NCBI GenBank assembly: GCA_963823895.1 | Contig: CAWGNG010000028.1 | Span: 62,001 to 126,000 of the forward strand | DNA length: 64,000 bases | Direction of reading: 5' to 3' | From: G963675935 sp963823895 | GTDB taxonomy: Bacteria > Planctomycetota > Planctomycetia > Pirellulales > Thermoguttaceae | In this document: piece after piece, positions 1 to 7,366 of the stretch | How positions within the stretch are numbered: position 1 is the stretch's first letter | Layout of the letters: every line of letters starts with the position of its first letter | Position numbers and translations under genes: made by a program | Notes under the pieces: generated by a model | Seen by the model: only the letters and a program-made list of their open reading frames with translations | Database searches by the model: none | Told to the model about the DNA's origin: nothing

Positions 1-187
1 CGCTCTCGCGATGGTGGGAAATTTCGGCCGCTGCCGCCGCGATCGCCTTGTCCAACCGTTCCAACTCGTCGACGACCGCGTCGCGCGCCACGAAACGCCG
101 AGGGATGCGGAATCCCTCGGTGTCCATCACCAACGCCTCGCCGATGGCCACGCCGGGCGAGACGGCAATCCCTTGTAATTTTTGCAT
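1..187 (-). CDS. ptsI: PTS enzyme I (phosphoenolpyruvate-protein phosphotransferase), N-terminal part
   Basis: The first 62 codons are visible before the window edge. The protein opens with MQKLQGIAVSPGVAIG, the usual enzyme I start, where a short strand and the SPG turn precede the HPr-binding helices. Residues 36-60 form the expected charged helix. Enzyme I takes phosphate from PEP and passes it to HPr in the cytoplasm. The gene starts 6 bp after the HPr stop and is the last visible gene of the hpf-IIA-HPr-EI operon. The catalytic histidine and PEP-binding barrel lie outside the window, so integrity cannot be judged. The call rests on the N-terminal sequence and on operon position. Confidence 0.85.
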   Translation of the reverse strand, partial: MQKLQGIAVSPGVAIGEALVMDTEGFRIPRRFVARDAVVDELERLDKAIAAAAAEISHHRES

Positions 188-193
188 CGACGC

Positions 194-484
194 TTATTCG
201 GGTTTCTTGGCTTCGTCGCCAAACCGGCCGGCAAAGAGCGGCTCCAATGCGTTCAGCACCGCGGCGGCGTCCGGACCCGTAGCCGTGACCGTCAGCCGTT
301 CGCCCGGTTGAGCCACGAGCCCCATGATCTGCCATATATCGGTGGCTTCGACCCGCTGTTCCCCCTTGGCAATCGTCACCTTCGACTTGCCGCGTTGAAC
401 CGTCTGCACAATCGCCAGCGCCGACCGTATATGCACGCCCGCCGGGTCGGTAACGACCACGTTGCGAGTAATTGACTCCGACAT
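194..484 (-). CDS. ptsH: HPr-like phosphocarrier protein
   Basis: This is a 96-residue protein with the HPr fold signature. The phosphoryl-accepting histidine is in GVHIRSA, matching GIHARPA of classical HPr. The reading frame stays open 30 codons upstream, but that stretch overlaps the IIA gene, so the start MSESITRNVVV is chosen. An ungapped alignment to Bacillus HPr places Asp at the position of the regulatory Ser46 (here EATDIWQIM against NLKSIMGVM). The site for HPr kinase is therefore absent and permanently acidic. The gene lies between the IIA and enzyme I genes, with 5-6 bp gaps. No HPr kinase gene is seen nearby. It probably serves a regulatory or nitrogen-type PTS, since no sugar permease is present. 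Confidence 0.9.
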   Translation of the reverse strand: MSESITRNVVVTDPAGVHIRSALAIVQTVQRGKSKVTIAKGEQRVEATDIWQIMGLVAQPGERLTVTATGPDAAAVLNALEPLFAGRFGDEAKKPE

Positions 485-489
485 GGTTG

Positions 490-966
490 TTACGGTCCGA
501 ACTGGTTGGTGTCGGCCTCGTTCAATAGGGTCTGGATGTCCTCCACGCTCTTGGCCTGCTTGAGGAATTTGCAAAACGTGTCGTCGCGAAGCTGGCGGGA
601 GATGTTCTCCAGCGCCCGCAGGTGATCGCCGGGCCGGTCGGGGGGCGAAATCAGCAGGAAAAACAGATGGACGACCTCGCCGTCGAGGCTGGCGAAATCG
701 ACCCCCTGCGGGCTGACCGCCACCGAGCCCACCAGCCGATCGACGCTGGGGTGCTTGGTATGCGGGACGGCGACGCCGCGGCCGATGCCGGTGCTGCCCA
801 GTTCTTCGCGCTTGAGGATCGCCTTGACGATGCTCTCATACTCCTCTTTCTCGACCTTGCCCGCCTTGCAGAGCGCCTGGACCATCTCGCGAATCGCGCC
901 TTCCTTATCGATGGCGTTGAGCTTGGCGATGATGGCGTCGCGACAAATAAAGTCGGCAAATCTCAT
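490..966 (-). CDS. PTS EIIA component, fructose/nitrogen (PtsN) type
   Basis: About 158 residues, the usual length of a free-standing PTS_EIIA_2 domain. The active-site histidine is in GRGVAVPHTKHPSV, the family hallmark, followed by the hydrophobic strand EVVHLFFLLISPP. Two ATG codons are adjacent at 969 and 966. An AGGAG motif sits 5 bp before the second and only 2 bp before the first, so 966 is preferred. EIIA-Ntr proteins are phosphorylated by HPr-type carriers and usually act by binding other proteins rather than by transporting sugar. The neighbour order hpf-IIA-HPr-EI with no membrane component supports a regulatory PTS. A fructose-type transport role is possible but not supported by the neighbourhood. 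Confidence 0.88.
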   Translation of the reverse strand: MRFADFICRDAIIAKLNAIDKEGAIREMVQALCKAGKVEKEEYESIVKAILKREELGSTGIGRGVAVPHTKHPSVDRLVGSVAVSPQGVDFASLDGEVVHLFFLLISPPDRPGDHLRALENISRQLRDDTFCKFLKQAKSVEDIQTLLNEADTNQFGP

Positions 967-977
967 CATTTCTCCTT

Positions 978-1295
978 TTATTCCTCCCGGTGCCCGGCGT
1001 TGCGATGGCGGTCTTGCACCTTCTCTTTGTGCTTTCGCAGTTGCTGTTCCATGTGGTCGACCGCCAGTTCGACTGCCGCCAGCAGGTTTTCCCCCTGGCC
1101 GGTAGCCACAAAGTCGTGCTTCTTGGCCGATACCTTCAGGTCAACCAGGGGGGCATCTCGGTGCTCCATGTTGACCGTGAGTTCGATCGCGCTGATGCGA
1201 TCATAGAGGCGGGTCAGTTTTTCCAACTTCTCCCGTACCACGGCCTGGGTCGCTTCGCTGACGTGCCCGTGCCGGACCGAAATGTTCATCTGCAC
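978..1295 (-). CDS. hpf: Ribosome hibernation promoting factor (short HPF/RaiA type)
   Basis: The 105-residue product has the beta-alpha-beta-beta-beta-alpha pattern of HPF/RaiA, beginning MQMNISVRHGHVS and containing the basic groove segment DLKVSAKKHDFVATG. It lacks the C-terminal dimerisation domain of long HPF, so it is the short type. A GTG at 1295 lies 9 bp after an AAGGAG motif, while the internal ATG two codons later would be 15 bp away, so GTG is the preferred start. It heads the operon that continues into PTS genes, the same linkage seen with rpoN-hpf-ptsN clusters in other bacteria. It is expected to bind the 30S mRNA channel in stationary phase. Confidence 0.9.
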   Translation of the reverse strand: MQMNISVRHGHVSEATQAVVREKLEKLTRLYDRISAIELTVNMEHRDAPLVDLKVSAKKHDFVATGQGENLLAAVELAVDHMEQQLRKHKEKVQDRHRNAGHREE

Positions 1296-1398
1296 CGAAT
1301 CGACTCCTTGCTAAGATAAACCTCTAATTTTAGCGGATTGCCGCCGACGACACAATGCAAACGCGGCCGACGCCCCAGGGCCGATCACTTTTCTACGG

Positions 1399-1476
1399 CG
1401 TTGGGGTGGCAATTGTACTGCCGCCCCTGAATTTGCAGGGTTTCCCGGGGGTGGCAGTCCAACTGCCACCCCAACG
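1399..1476. repeat. Palindromic repeat, family A (GGGGTGGCAGTT... type)
   Basis: Imperfect inverted repeat with arms TTGGGGTGGCAATTGTACTG and its mirror CAACTGCCACCCCAACG around a GC-rich centre. The same palindrome recurs near 8598, 30732, 33380, 44469, 46260, 50600 and 57479. It lies in the 576-bp gap upstream of hpf, which otherwise holds no recognisable gene apart from the family C repeat. Confidence 0.85.
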
Positions 1477-1694
1477 AACATCCCATCGTGAAACACTGAT
1501 TGGCCCCGGCCGGTGCCTTTCGGCGTAGGCGGCCTCGTCTCTAAGAGTCTACCTTCTTGCCGGCGCGGCATAAGGGGGCTCACCGGCTCTTTCCGCCACG
1601 GCAACATGGGAATTATAGCCCTGTGTGGGGGTATGGGCAACTTCAGCGCAGCCGGAACGTCGTTGCATCGCAGAGAGCAAACGCGGCGACCTAC

Positions 1695-1806
1695 GTACTC
1701 TTCACGCTCCGCGTGAAGCCCGCACGCACTCTTCGTGCTCTTTCCACTCCGCGCGAAGTCCCCGCGTGCAGCCACCCCCCTCCCTCTCGCGGAGCGAGAG
1801 GAGTAC
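1695..1806. repeat. Palindromic repeat, family C (GTACTCTTCACGCTCCGCG type)
   Basis: Begins GTACTCTTCACGCTCCGCGT and ends with CTCTCGCGGAGCGAGAGGAG followed by TAC, so the outer ends are reverse complements. A second copy with the same arms is at 58908-58993. It fills most of the gap between hpf and the TIM-barrel gene. No start codon with a convincing coding frame is seen within it. Confidence 0.8.
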
Positions 1807-1871
1807 AGGGCCAACGCTCTGTTTAGCCCGGAGCCAGCGGCGACGGCTTGCCCGTCTGCGGCCCACCGCCC

Positions 1872-2777
1872 TCAAACATCGCAGATCGCCACGGCCTGTT
1901 CGAGGCTCTTCAGTGCATCCGGCCGCGCGGGAACGAACTCCTGGCCGACGTAACCATCGTAGCCCGTGGCCACGATCGCCCGCATGATCTTGGCATAATC
2001 CAGCTTCTGCGTCTTGTCGATTTCGTGTCGCCCGGGCACGCCGCCGGTGTGGTAATGGGCGATATCCTCGTGGTGGTTGCGGATGTCGGCCAGCACGTCC
2101 TCTTTCATCATCGCCGCATGGTAGATGTCGTAGAGAATCTTCACTCGCGGCGAGCCCGTCTGCCGGATCGCGGCGACGCACCACTTCGTCGAATCGCCCA
2201 TGTAGTCCCGGTGGTCGATCGAGTTGAGCAACTCCAGGCAGACGGTCACCTTCTTCCGCTCGGCGTAGCCGGCGATCTTCTTCAGGCCGACAACACAGTT
2301 TTTGAGCCCCTCCTGGTCGTCCATGCCCGCGCGGTTGCCGGAAAGGGTGACCACGTTCGGGAATCCCGCCGCGGCCGTGGCATCGATGCTCTTCCGCAGC
2401 GCCGCCAGACACTCGGCGTGATATTCCACGTGGTTCAAGCCCCGCGGAATGCCGTGGCTGACCGACATGGCGCAGATCAGGCCATGTTTCTTCAGCGTCG
2501 GCCATAGGTCGGGCGTGGTCAGTTCGATCGACCGCAGCCCCATCTTCGCGCACGCCGCCGCAAACCGATCGAGCGACGTCTTCGTCCGCCGCAGATAGTC
2601 GTCGTAGCACCAGAGGCAGACCGACTGTTTGATCCGCCGCTTGGCATCCGCCGCCAAGCCCGTTCCGGCCAGCGGCCAAACCGCCCCCACCGCCGCCGCC
2701 CCCGCCACGCCCCGCAGCATCGTCCGCCGCGTGCAGCGGCCCCGGCTCAATCGAAGAATCTCGTCGTCACGTCGCAT
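1872..2777 (-). CDS. Secreted sugar-phosphate isomerase/epimerase-like TIM-barrel protein
   Basis: A 301-residue protein starting MRRDDEILRLSRGR. It carries a twin-arginine-type leader (SRGRCTRRTML followed by an Ala/Gly-rich hydrophobic segment ending GTGLAADA), so Tat export is likely. The frame is open for 27 further codons upstream, but the leader indicates the start at 2777. The mature part is an AP_endonuc_2/xylose-isomerase-like barrel. Metal-ligand-type residues are visible in VCLELLNS, KILYDIYH, DIAHYHTGG and VGQEFVPA. The closest functional relatives by pattern are hydroxypyruvate isomerases and sugar epimerases, but the substrate cannot be read from sequence. Such exported barrels are frequent in Planctomycetes. 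It stands alone between two repeat-bearing gaps. Confidence 0.8.
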   Translation of the reverse strand: MRRDDEILRLSRGRCTRRTMLRGVAGAAAVGAVWPLAGTGLAADAKRRIKQSVCLWCYDDYLRRTKTSLDRFAAACAKMGLRSIELTTPDLWPTLKKHGLICAMSVSHGIPRGLNHVEYHAECLAALRKSIDATAAAGFPNVVTLSGNRAGMDDQEGLKNCVVGLKKIAGYAERKKVTVCLELLNSIDHRDYMGDSTKWCVAAIRQTGSPRVKILYDIYHAAMMKEDVLADIRNHHEDIAHYHTGGVPGRHEIDKTQKLDYAKIMRAIVATGYDGYVGQEFVPARPDALKSLEQAVAICDV

Positions 2778-3115
2778 GGTGATCTCCCGCTGGTTTCTGG
2801 AGTGTTTACAACGTTGATTATACCAGGAAAGCCGGTCGCCTCCTCTTCCCCATTTCACCTCTGTTCCGTTCCTCGGAAATCAGTCACGTCTCTTTTTCCG
2901 TTGCTTTCCGTTTCGGCCCACCGCCGGGCGTCTCGGTTCTCGGGTTCCTCGCCGTCCTGATAAGGGGAACTCTTCGCCGCTTCGACGCATAATCGCGGCA
3001 AATACCGCGTCGCAGGGGGGCAGAAAAGGTGTCAGGAACCGTTTCGGAGGTAAAGCGGGAATGACACAACAGGGAAAAGGCGAAGTAACAACGGTTCCTG
3101 ACATCTTTTCCAACC
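2778..3115. other. Intergenic region with repeat, no gene seen
   Basis: This 338-bp stretch has short open frames with arginine- and proline-rich translations and no domain character. Its downstream third is the family D repeat at 3023-3111. No promoter is clear on either strand. Confidence 0.6.
3023..3111. repeat. Palindromic repeat, family D (AAAAGGTGTCAGGAACCGTT type)
   Basis: The left arm AAAAGGTGTCAGGAACCGTT is mirrored by AACGGTTCCTGACATCTTTT at the right end. A shorter copy flanks the other side of the DUF2961 gene at 4208-4254, so the gene is bracketed by the same repeat. Confidence 0.8.
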
Positions 3116-4189
3116 TCACTTCTTCTCCATCTCTGCCCAACTAATTCGTTCCTTGACGCTCGGCAGTGTCGGGAACTTGGCATGGGGCTCGGTCTGATAC
3201 CAATAGGCCACGCTGTAGTAATAGTTGCCGCTACGGAACGGCGGTTCGCCGTTGCCCTGCTCGATGAGGAATCGCATTGACTTCGTAAACGGCACTGGGT
3301 CGGGGATATGCCAACGATAGGCCGTCGAGAACTTGTCGTTATTCACGGTCACGCCAAAATACGGGAAGCAGCCTTCGCGCAGCCCGTAGGACTCGCAAAA
3401 GTAGTCCTCGGAGCCGGTACCGTGGATGGCCTGTTTGCCGTCAATCTCAACGATCTCGTCCCCTTCTCCCCACCAGCCGCCGTCGTTGTTCTTCACGCTC
3501 AACACGCAACCGATCAGATGCCCGCGTCCTTTGGCAGCAAGGATCAGGTAGGGGCCTTGCGGCGGGGGAGTGCCCTGGCGGTATTGGGCGTGAAAATAGC
3601 CCACGTTTTCCTGCGGCTTCTTGAAGACCTTGCAGTTGACCTCGTACCAGTGCGTGCTGGGCTGGTGGCCTTCGTTGCTGATCGTGATTTTCGCCCCCTT
3701 GGCAAACGGCATGGGGATGTAGCAGTTACGGGCTGCGCCGCTGGCTGCCGGGTTGGTGTTTGTCGGCCCACGGCGGTCGTCGATGGCCATCAGTGCCGAA
3801 CTGCATTTCTCGGTGAACCCGAAGCCAACGCCGAAGAAGTCGCCTACGGGCACCTCGACGCTGGGTGTGGTCTCGCCGTCCCAATACATTCGCAGTACGT
3901 GCATTTGCAGATGGTGCGGTTCGCTGCTGGTGATGTTGTCGCGGAAGTGGACGATACAGCCGGGGCCGCTCAATTCGGCCAACACGAGCGTTTGTCCCGG
4001 TGGCAACTCGCGGAAATCCCGATTCCCGCCCTTCGGGTCGGCGGAGGTGATGCGCCGCATCTCGAAGTCGCACAGTTGCGGCAGCGATTGCAAAGGTTGG
4101 GCTTCTGCTGGCGGACCAGCCAGTGACGCGACCGCCGCAGCCCAGAAGGCAATAAGCACAATAGCCACAGAAAACGGCAGCTTTTTCAC
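3116..4189 (-). CDS. DUF2961 domain protein, GH172-like
   Basis: A 357-residue protein with a signal peptide (MKKLPFSVAIVLIAFWAAAVASLAG, cleavage near residue 30). The rest is a DUF2961 domain. Family landmarks visible are GPGCIVHFRD, MYWDGETTPSVEVPVGDFFG, YIPMPF, GSEDYF and the jelly-roll pattern of alternating strands. Characterised members of this family include the GH172 enzymes acting on fructofuranose and arabinofuranose linkages, so a secreted glycoside hydrolase is a fair inference. Glu residues in VEVPVGDFF and GTGSEDYF are candidate catalytic or binding positions. It is bounded by two family D repeats and is probably transcribed alone. Confidence 0.85.
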   Translation of the reverse strand: MKKLPFSVAIVLIAFWAAAVASLAGPPAEAQPLQSLPQLCDFEMRRITSADPKGGNRDFRELPPGQTLVLAELSGPGCIVHFRDNITSSEPHHLQMHVLRMYWDGETTPSVEVPVGDFFGVGFGFTEKCSSALMAIDDRRGPTNTNPAASGAARNCYIPMPFAKGAKITISNEGHQPSTHWYEVNCKVFKKPQENVGYFHAQYRQGTPPPQGPYLILAAKGRGHLIGCVLSVKNNDGGWWGEGDEIVEIDGKQAIHGTGSEDYFCESYGLREGCFPYFGVTVNNDKFSTAYRWHIPDPVPFTKSMRFLIEQGNGEPPFRSGNYYYSVAYWYQTEPHAKFPTLPSVKERISWAEMEKK

Positions 4190-4207
4190 GTGTCAGGCTC
4201 CTAGGGG

Positions 4208-4254
4208 AGAAAAGGTGTCAGGCGAAGTAACAACGGTTCCTGACCCCCTTTTCT
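4208..4254. repeat. Palindromic repeat, family D, short copy
   Basis: AAAAGGTGTCAGG at the left is mirrored by GGTTCCTGACCCCCTTTT at the right. The centre contains the same GGCGAAGTAACAACGGTTCC string as the 3023-3111 copy. Confidence 0.75.
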
Positions 4255-4270
4255 CTCACTTTGGACTTTG

Positions 4271-5191
4271 TCAGTAGGACGTGCAAAAGTGAAAACGGTT
4301 CTTTCCGTCAGCCAACGAAAATCCTTCCACGTATGCTGAAGAGTCCGTTAGTCCGAAGATCAGCACCGTCGATTTGGCGATCCGAATATCCGTGAGCTGC
4401 GAAAACGGGTCGCCCGCGACACGAGGGATTCCTGGCCAGACTAATGCTTGCCAGATGACCTTCCCCGTGGATCTGCTAACACAGAGCAACGGATATTCTT
4501 GGCACTCCGCCGTGTAGATCACAATCAAAAAACGCTCGCGGTCGACCACCATCGCATTAAGTGACACAGCCTCCTCGCCACTCCCATCGCGTATCCGCTC
4601 CGCGATCTTCATCACCGTAGCGGGAACTGAGAGAACCTCCCGGCCTAGCACAAGTTTGAGACCGTCAGGAGCTTTCGTGACCGACATTCCGCGCGACACC
4701 AGGATATGATTAACGTCAGGCCCTACTTCGGGATACGGATGGATCCAGTGGAGCCCGGGACAGATCATCCAATCGCGGCGGTTATGGTATCCCGCCCTCA
4801 GCAAACGCGATTCAAACCACGAAGGCAATCGCGTGGACAAGCGGCCTTCGAGGAACCCTAAGAATCGCTGAATGGCTTTGGGATCGATGCGTTCCGGCTC
4901 GTCATCGCCGTGCAAGTTCGCATTCATTGTACGCCGTACCATCTCCCAGGCTGCCCGAATGTCAATCCCCGTGTGTTTGTTCGTCTTGAGATCGTCCAAA
5001 GTCCCCTCCGAGGCCCCCTCGCACATCTTTTCGTAGATGGGTGCGAGCTCATAGGCGTTTTCCGCAGCGCAGACCGCCTTTGCAATGTCGGGAATCTCCT
5101 GGGGCACGCCCGCGCATTGAGGCTCCAATGCGCCAACGACGAGAAACGCATGCAGGAACGGCGACGCCTTCAGGGTGCGAAATAGGCGCAT
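4271..5191 (-). CDS. Protein of unknown function
   Basis: A 306-residue protein that I do not recognise. Residues 1-27 are hydrophobic with a possible signal peptide (SPFLHAFLVVGALEPQCAG). Residues 30-130 are helical and charged. The last 160 residues are strand-rich with repeating motifs such as MVVDRERFLIVIYT, YPLLCVSRSTGKVIWQALVWPG and RIAKSTVLIFGLTDS. The middle phrase, with SRSTGKVIWQ, resembles blades of PQQ-type beta-propellers, but there are too few blades for a full propeller. Codon use looks like its neighbours. It lies 79 bp upstream of the DUF2961 gene in the same orientation, separated by a repeat. Function unknown. Confidence 0.65.
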   Translation of the reverse strand: MRLFRTLKASPFLHAFLVVGALEPQCAGVPQEIPDIAKAVCAAENAYELAPIYEKMCEGASEGTLDDLKTNKHTGIDIRAAWEMVRRTMNANLHGDDEPERIDPKAIQRFLGFLEGRLSTRLPSWFESRLLRAGYHNRRDWMICPGLHWIHPYPEVGPDVNHILVSRGMSVTKAPDGLKLVLGREVLSVPATVMKIAERIRDGSGEEAVSLNAMVVDRERFLIVIYTAECQEYPLLCVSRSTGKVIWQALVWPGIPRVAGDPFSQLTDIRIAKSTVLIFGLTDSSAYVEGFSLADGKNRFHFCTSY

Positions 5192-5302
5192 AATCGAGAA
5201 TCTCCGATTTATTGGGCGGGAAAAGCAGGAACCGTTTTCACAAGGAAAAAGCGACGGTGACGCGGGAACCCGCCATTTCCGTCCCCCCTCGCGTTCCCGA
5301 CC

Positions 5303-6598
5303 TCAATACTCCGCCACTTTCGATCCGCTGATCAAGTCGATAAACTCCTGGTTCGACTTGAACTTCGCCAGCTTGGTGGTCAACTGCTCCATCGCATCGA
5401 CCGGGTGCATGGTCGAGAGCGTGCGGCGGAGCATGGTTACGGCGCGAAGCGTTTCGGGCGAGAGCAGCTTCTCTTCGCGGCGGGTGCCCGATTGGCTGAT
5501 GTCGATGGCGGGCCAAACGCGGCGGTCGGCCAACTTGCGATCGAGCACTAGCTCCATGTTGCCCGTCCCCTTGAACTCCTGGAAAATCAGCTCGTCCATG
5601 CGGCTGCCCGTATCCACCAGCGCGGTGCCGACGATCGTGAGCGAGCCCCCCTCCTCGAACAAGCGGGCGGTGGCGAAGAGCTTTTTGGGGATGTCCATCG
5701 CCTTGATGTCCACCCCGCCGCTCATGGTGCGGCCGGTGTTGCCGACCCACTTGTTGAAGGCCCTGGCCAACCGGGTGATCGAGTCCATCAGCATCACCAC
5801 GTCCTTGCCCATCTCGGCCAGGCGTTTGCAGCGTTCGACGACCAACTGCGAGAGCCGCACGTGGCTTTCGATGTCGCGGTCGAGGCTGCTGGCGACCACC
5901 TCGCCGTTGACCGCCCGCTTCATGTCGGTCACTTCCTCGGGCCGCTCGTCGATCAGCAGGACGATCAACTTGACGTCGGGGTAATTCGTGGAGATGCCGA
6001 GGCTGATGTGCTGCAAGAGGATGGTCTTGCCGGTTCGCGGCGGGGCGACGATCAGTGCCCGTTGCCCTTTGCCCAGCGGAGTCAGCAGGTCCATCACCCG
6101 CGTGGTCAGCGGCTCGGGCCCGACTTCGAGCTTCAGCCAGTATTCGGGATTGATCGGCGTCAGTTCGTCGAAGGTCTTGACGTTCTTGTAGTCGTCCGGC
6201 GGCATTCCGTCGACGTCGGTGATTTCGCGGAGCCTGGGGCCTTGCTGGCGGCGGCCCGCCTGCACCATGCCGTTGATGAACAACCCCTCGCGCAGTCCGT
6301 ATTTCTCGATCATGCTCCCCGGCACGAACGGATCGGTCATTTCGCGGGCGTAGTTGTTCGTGGGACAGCGAAGGAAACCGTAGCCGTTGGGGTGCAACTC
6401 CAGGATGCCGCTGCCGGGCTCGACCGGCCCCGGCTCGCCGCCGTTTTCGGCAGGTTCGACGTTGCGGTTCTCGCCGTTGGGGACCGTCGGCTGGTAAGGC
6501 CGGCCGGGCCGTTGTCGATAGCCGCGTTGATTGGGACCGAGTGTCCCAGTTCGGCCGCGCGGACGGCCTTTCTTCCTCTTGGATATATCCATAAGCAT
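5303..6598 (-). CDS. rho: Transcription termination factor Rho
   Basis: About 431 residues with the full Rho core. The RNA-binding cold-shock-like domain contains GILELHPNGYGFLR (residues 61-74). The ATPase domain shows the Walker A motif VAPPRTGKT and the Walker B region KDVVMLMDSITRLARA, followed by NTGRTMSGGVD and the R-loop SLTIVGTALVDTGSRMDE. Rho is a hexameric RNA-DNA helicase that terminates transcription. The N-terminal 50 residues are a basic, Arg/Gly/Pro-rich tail of low complexity (KRKKGRPRGRTG), as in other high-GC phyla. The frame is open to 6700 but the extra 34 codons lack family similarity. MLMDISKRK at 6598 (or the Met two codons later) is therefore chosen, although no clear ribosome site is visible. 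Confidence 0.93.
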   Translation of the reverse strand: MLMDISKRKKGRPRGRTGTLGPNQRGYRQRPGRPYQPTVPNGENRNVEPAENGGEPGPVEPGSGILELHPNGYGFLRCPTNNYAREMTDPFVPGSMIEKYGLREGLFINGMVQAGRRQQGPRLREITDVDGMPPDDYKNVKTFDELTPINPEYWLKLEVGPEPLTTRVMDLLTPLGKGQRALIVAPPRTGKTILLQHISLGISTNYPDVKLIVLLIDERPEEVTDMKRAVNGEVVASSLDRDIESHVRLSQLVVERCKRLAEMGKDVVMLMDSITRLARAFNKWVGNTGRTMSGGVDIKAMDIPKKLFATARLFEEGGSLTIVGTALVDTGSRMDELIFQEFKGTGNMELVLDRKLADRRVWPAIDISQSGTRREEKLLSPETLRAVTMLRRTLSTMHPVDAMEQLTTKLAKFKSNQEFIDLISGSKVAEY

Positions 6599-7366
6599 CA
6601 AGTAGCGACGCGCGGCTGCACGAAACCGAGCCGACCGCGCATAGAACCAACTCCCAAGTGCCAAAGATCGGATGCCCGTCTTGGGACCCGGACATCGCAC
6701 GTTAAGAAGTCACCTGCGGTGTAGCGACAAACTCCGCTCTGCTCTTGCGCAGATTGCTTTCAGGCGGCACACCAAGAACACTCTGTCGGACAACAGCAGA
6801 AAGCTTGGGTCGAGAGGCGACTCTCTCCCTCGCCCGGATGCAATCCCTTTTGCGAGGCAGCCCCACGATTCCAGATCCGGGGCCGAAAGCGCCTACCTGC
6901 CAGGCAGAACTCAAACAGTGGCTACTTTAACCATACCACGGCTTGTGTCAAGCCGTCCGCCACAGTTTCTTCTGAGAAACCCGACTGATTTATCATACAC
7001 CGCTGTCCAATCGCTGGCAAGTGAAACAAAGGGGTGCCGTAACAGATTTTCCGATGCGAGCAGTTTGGCGATAGGCGGGGCATCGCCCGGTGGACTCGCC
7101 GGGGTACCATGCCCACGCTCGCCGTGGGCATGTAAACCGCGACCCGAGCAACATGCGCACGGCAAGCGCGGGCATGGCACCCACCGTGCCGGCGGCGGCT
7201 AAACGGCGGCACTTCACTTTCTCGACTGCCCGCACCCAAACCACCGTCAAGACCCCCAATTTCGCCACAAACGGCACAGTTTTCCATGACTCACGGCCGG
7301 AACCCTTCCGATAACAATAGGACGAGTGGGGACGTGCTCGGAATCCCGCATGTAAGGATAGGTAAA
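6599..7366. other. Divergent intergenic region, no gene seen
   Basis: This 768-bp gap separates rho (minus) from the thioredoxin-like gene (plus). Short open frames here have no coding character. It contains the family B palindrome at 7102-7184. Promoters for both genes should lie here, but none stands out enough to place. Confidence 0.55.
7102..7184. repeat. Palindromic repeat, family B (GGTGCCATGCCCACGC type)
   Basis: Left arm GGTACCATGCCCACGCTCGC and right arm GCGCGGGCATGGCACC pair around CCGTGGGCATGTAAACCGCG. Closely related copies are at 8659-8743 and 50458-50534. Confidence 0.8.

Noticed and set aside
485..574. N-terminal extension of HPr
   Set aside because: The extra 30 codons overlap the IIA gene and have no HPr similarity; MSESITRN is the natural start.
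1311..1814. Open frame on the minus strand upstream of hpf
   Set aside because: It is a translation through the family A and C palindromes, with no conserved sequence.
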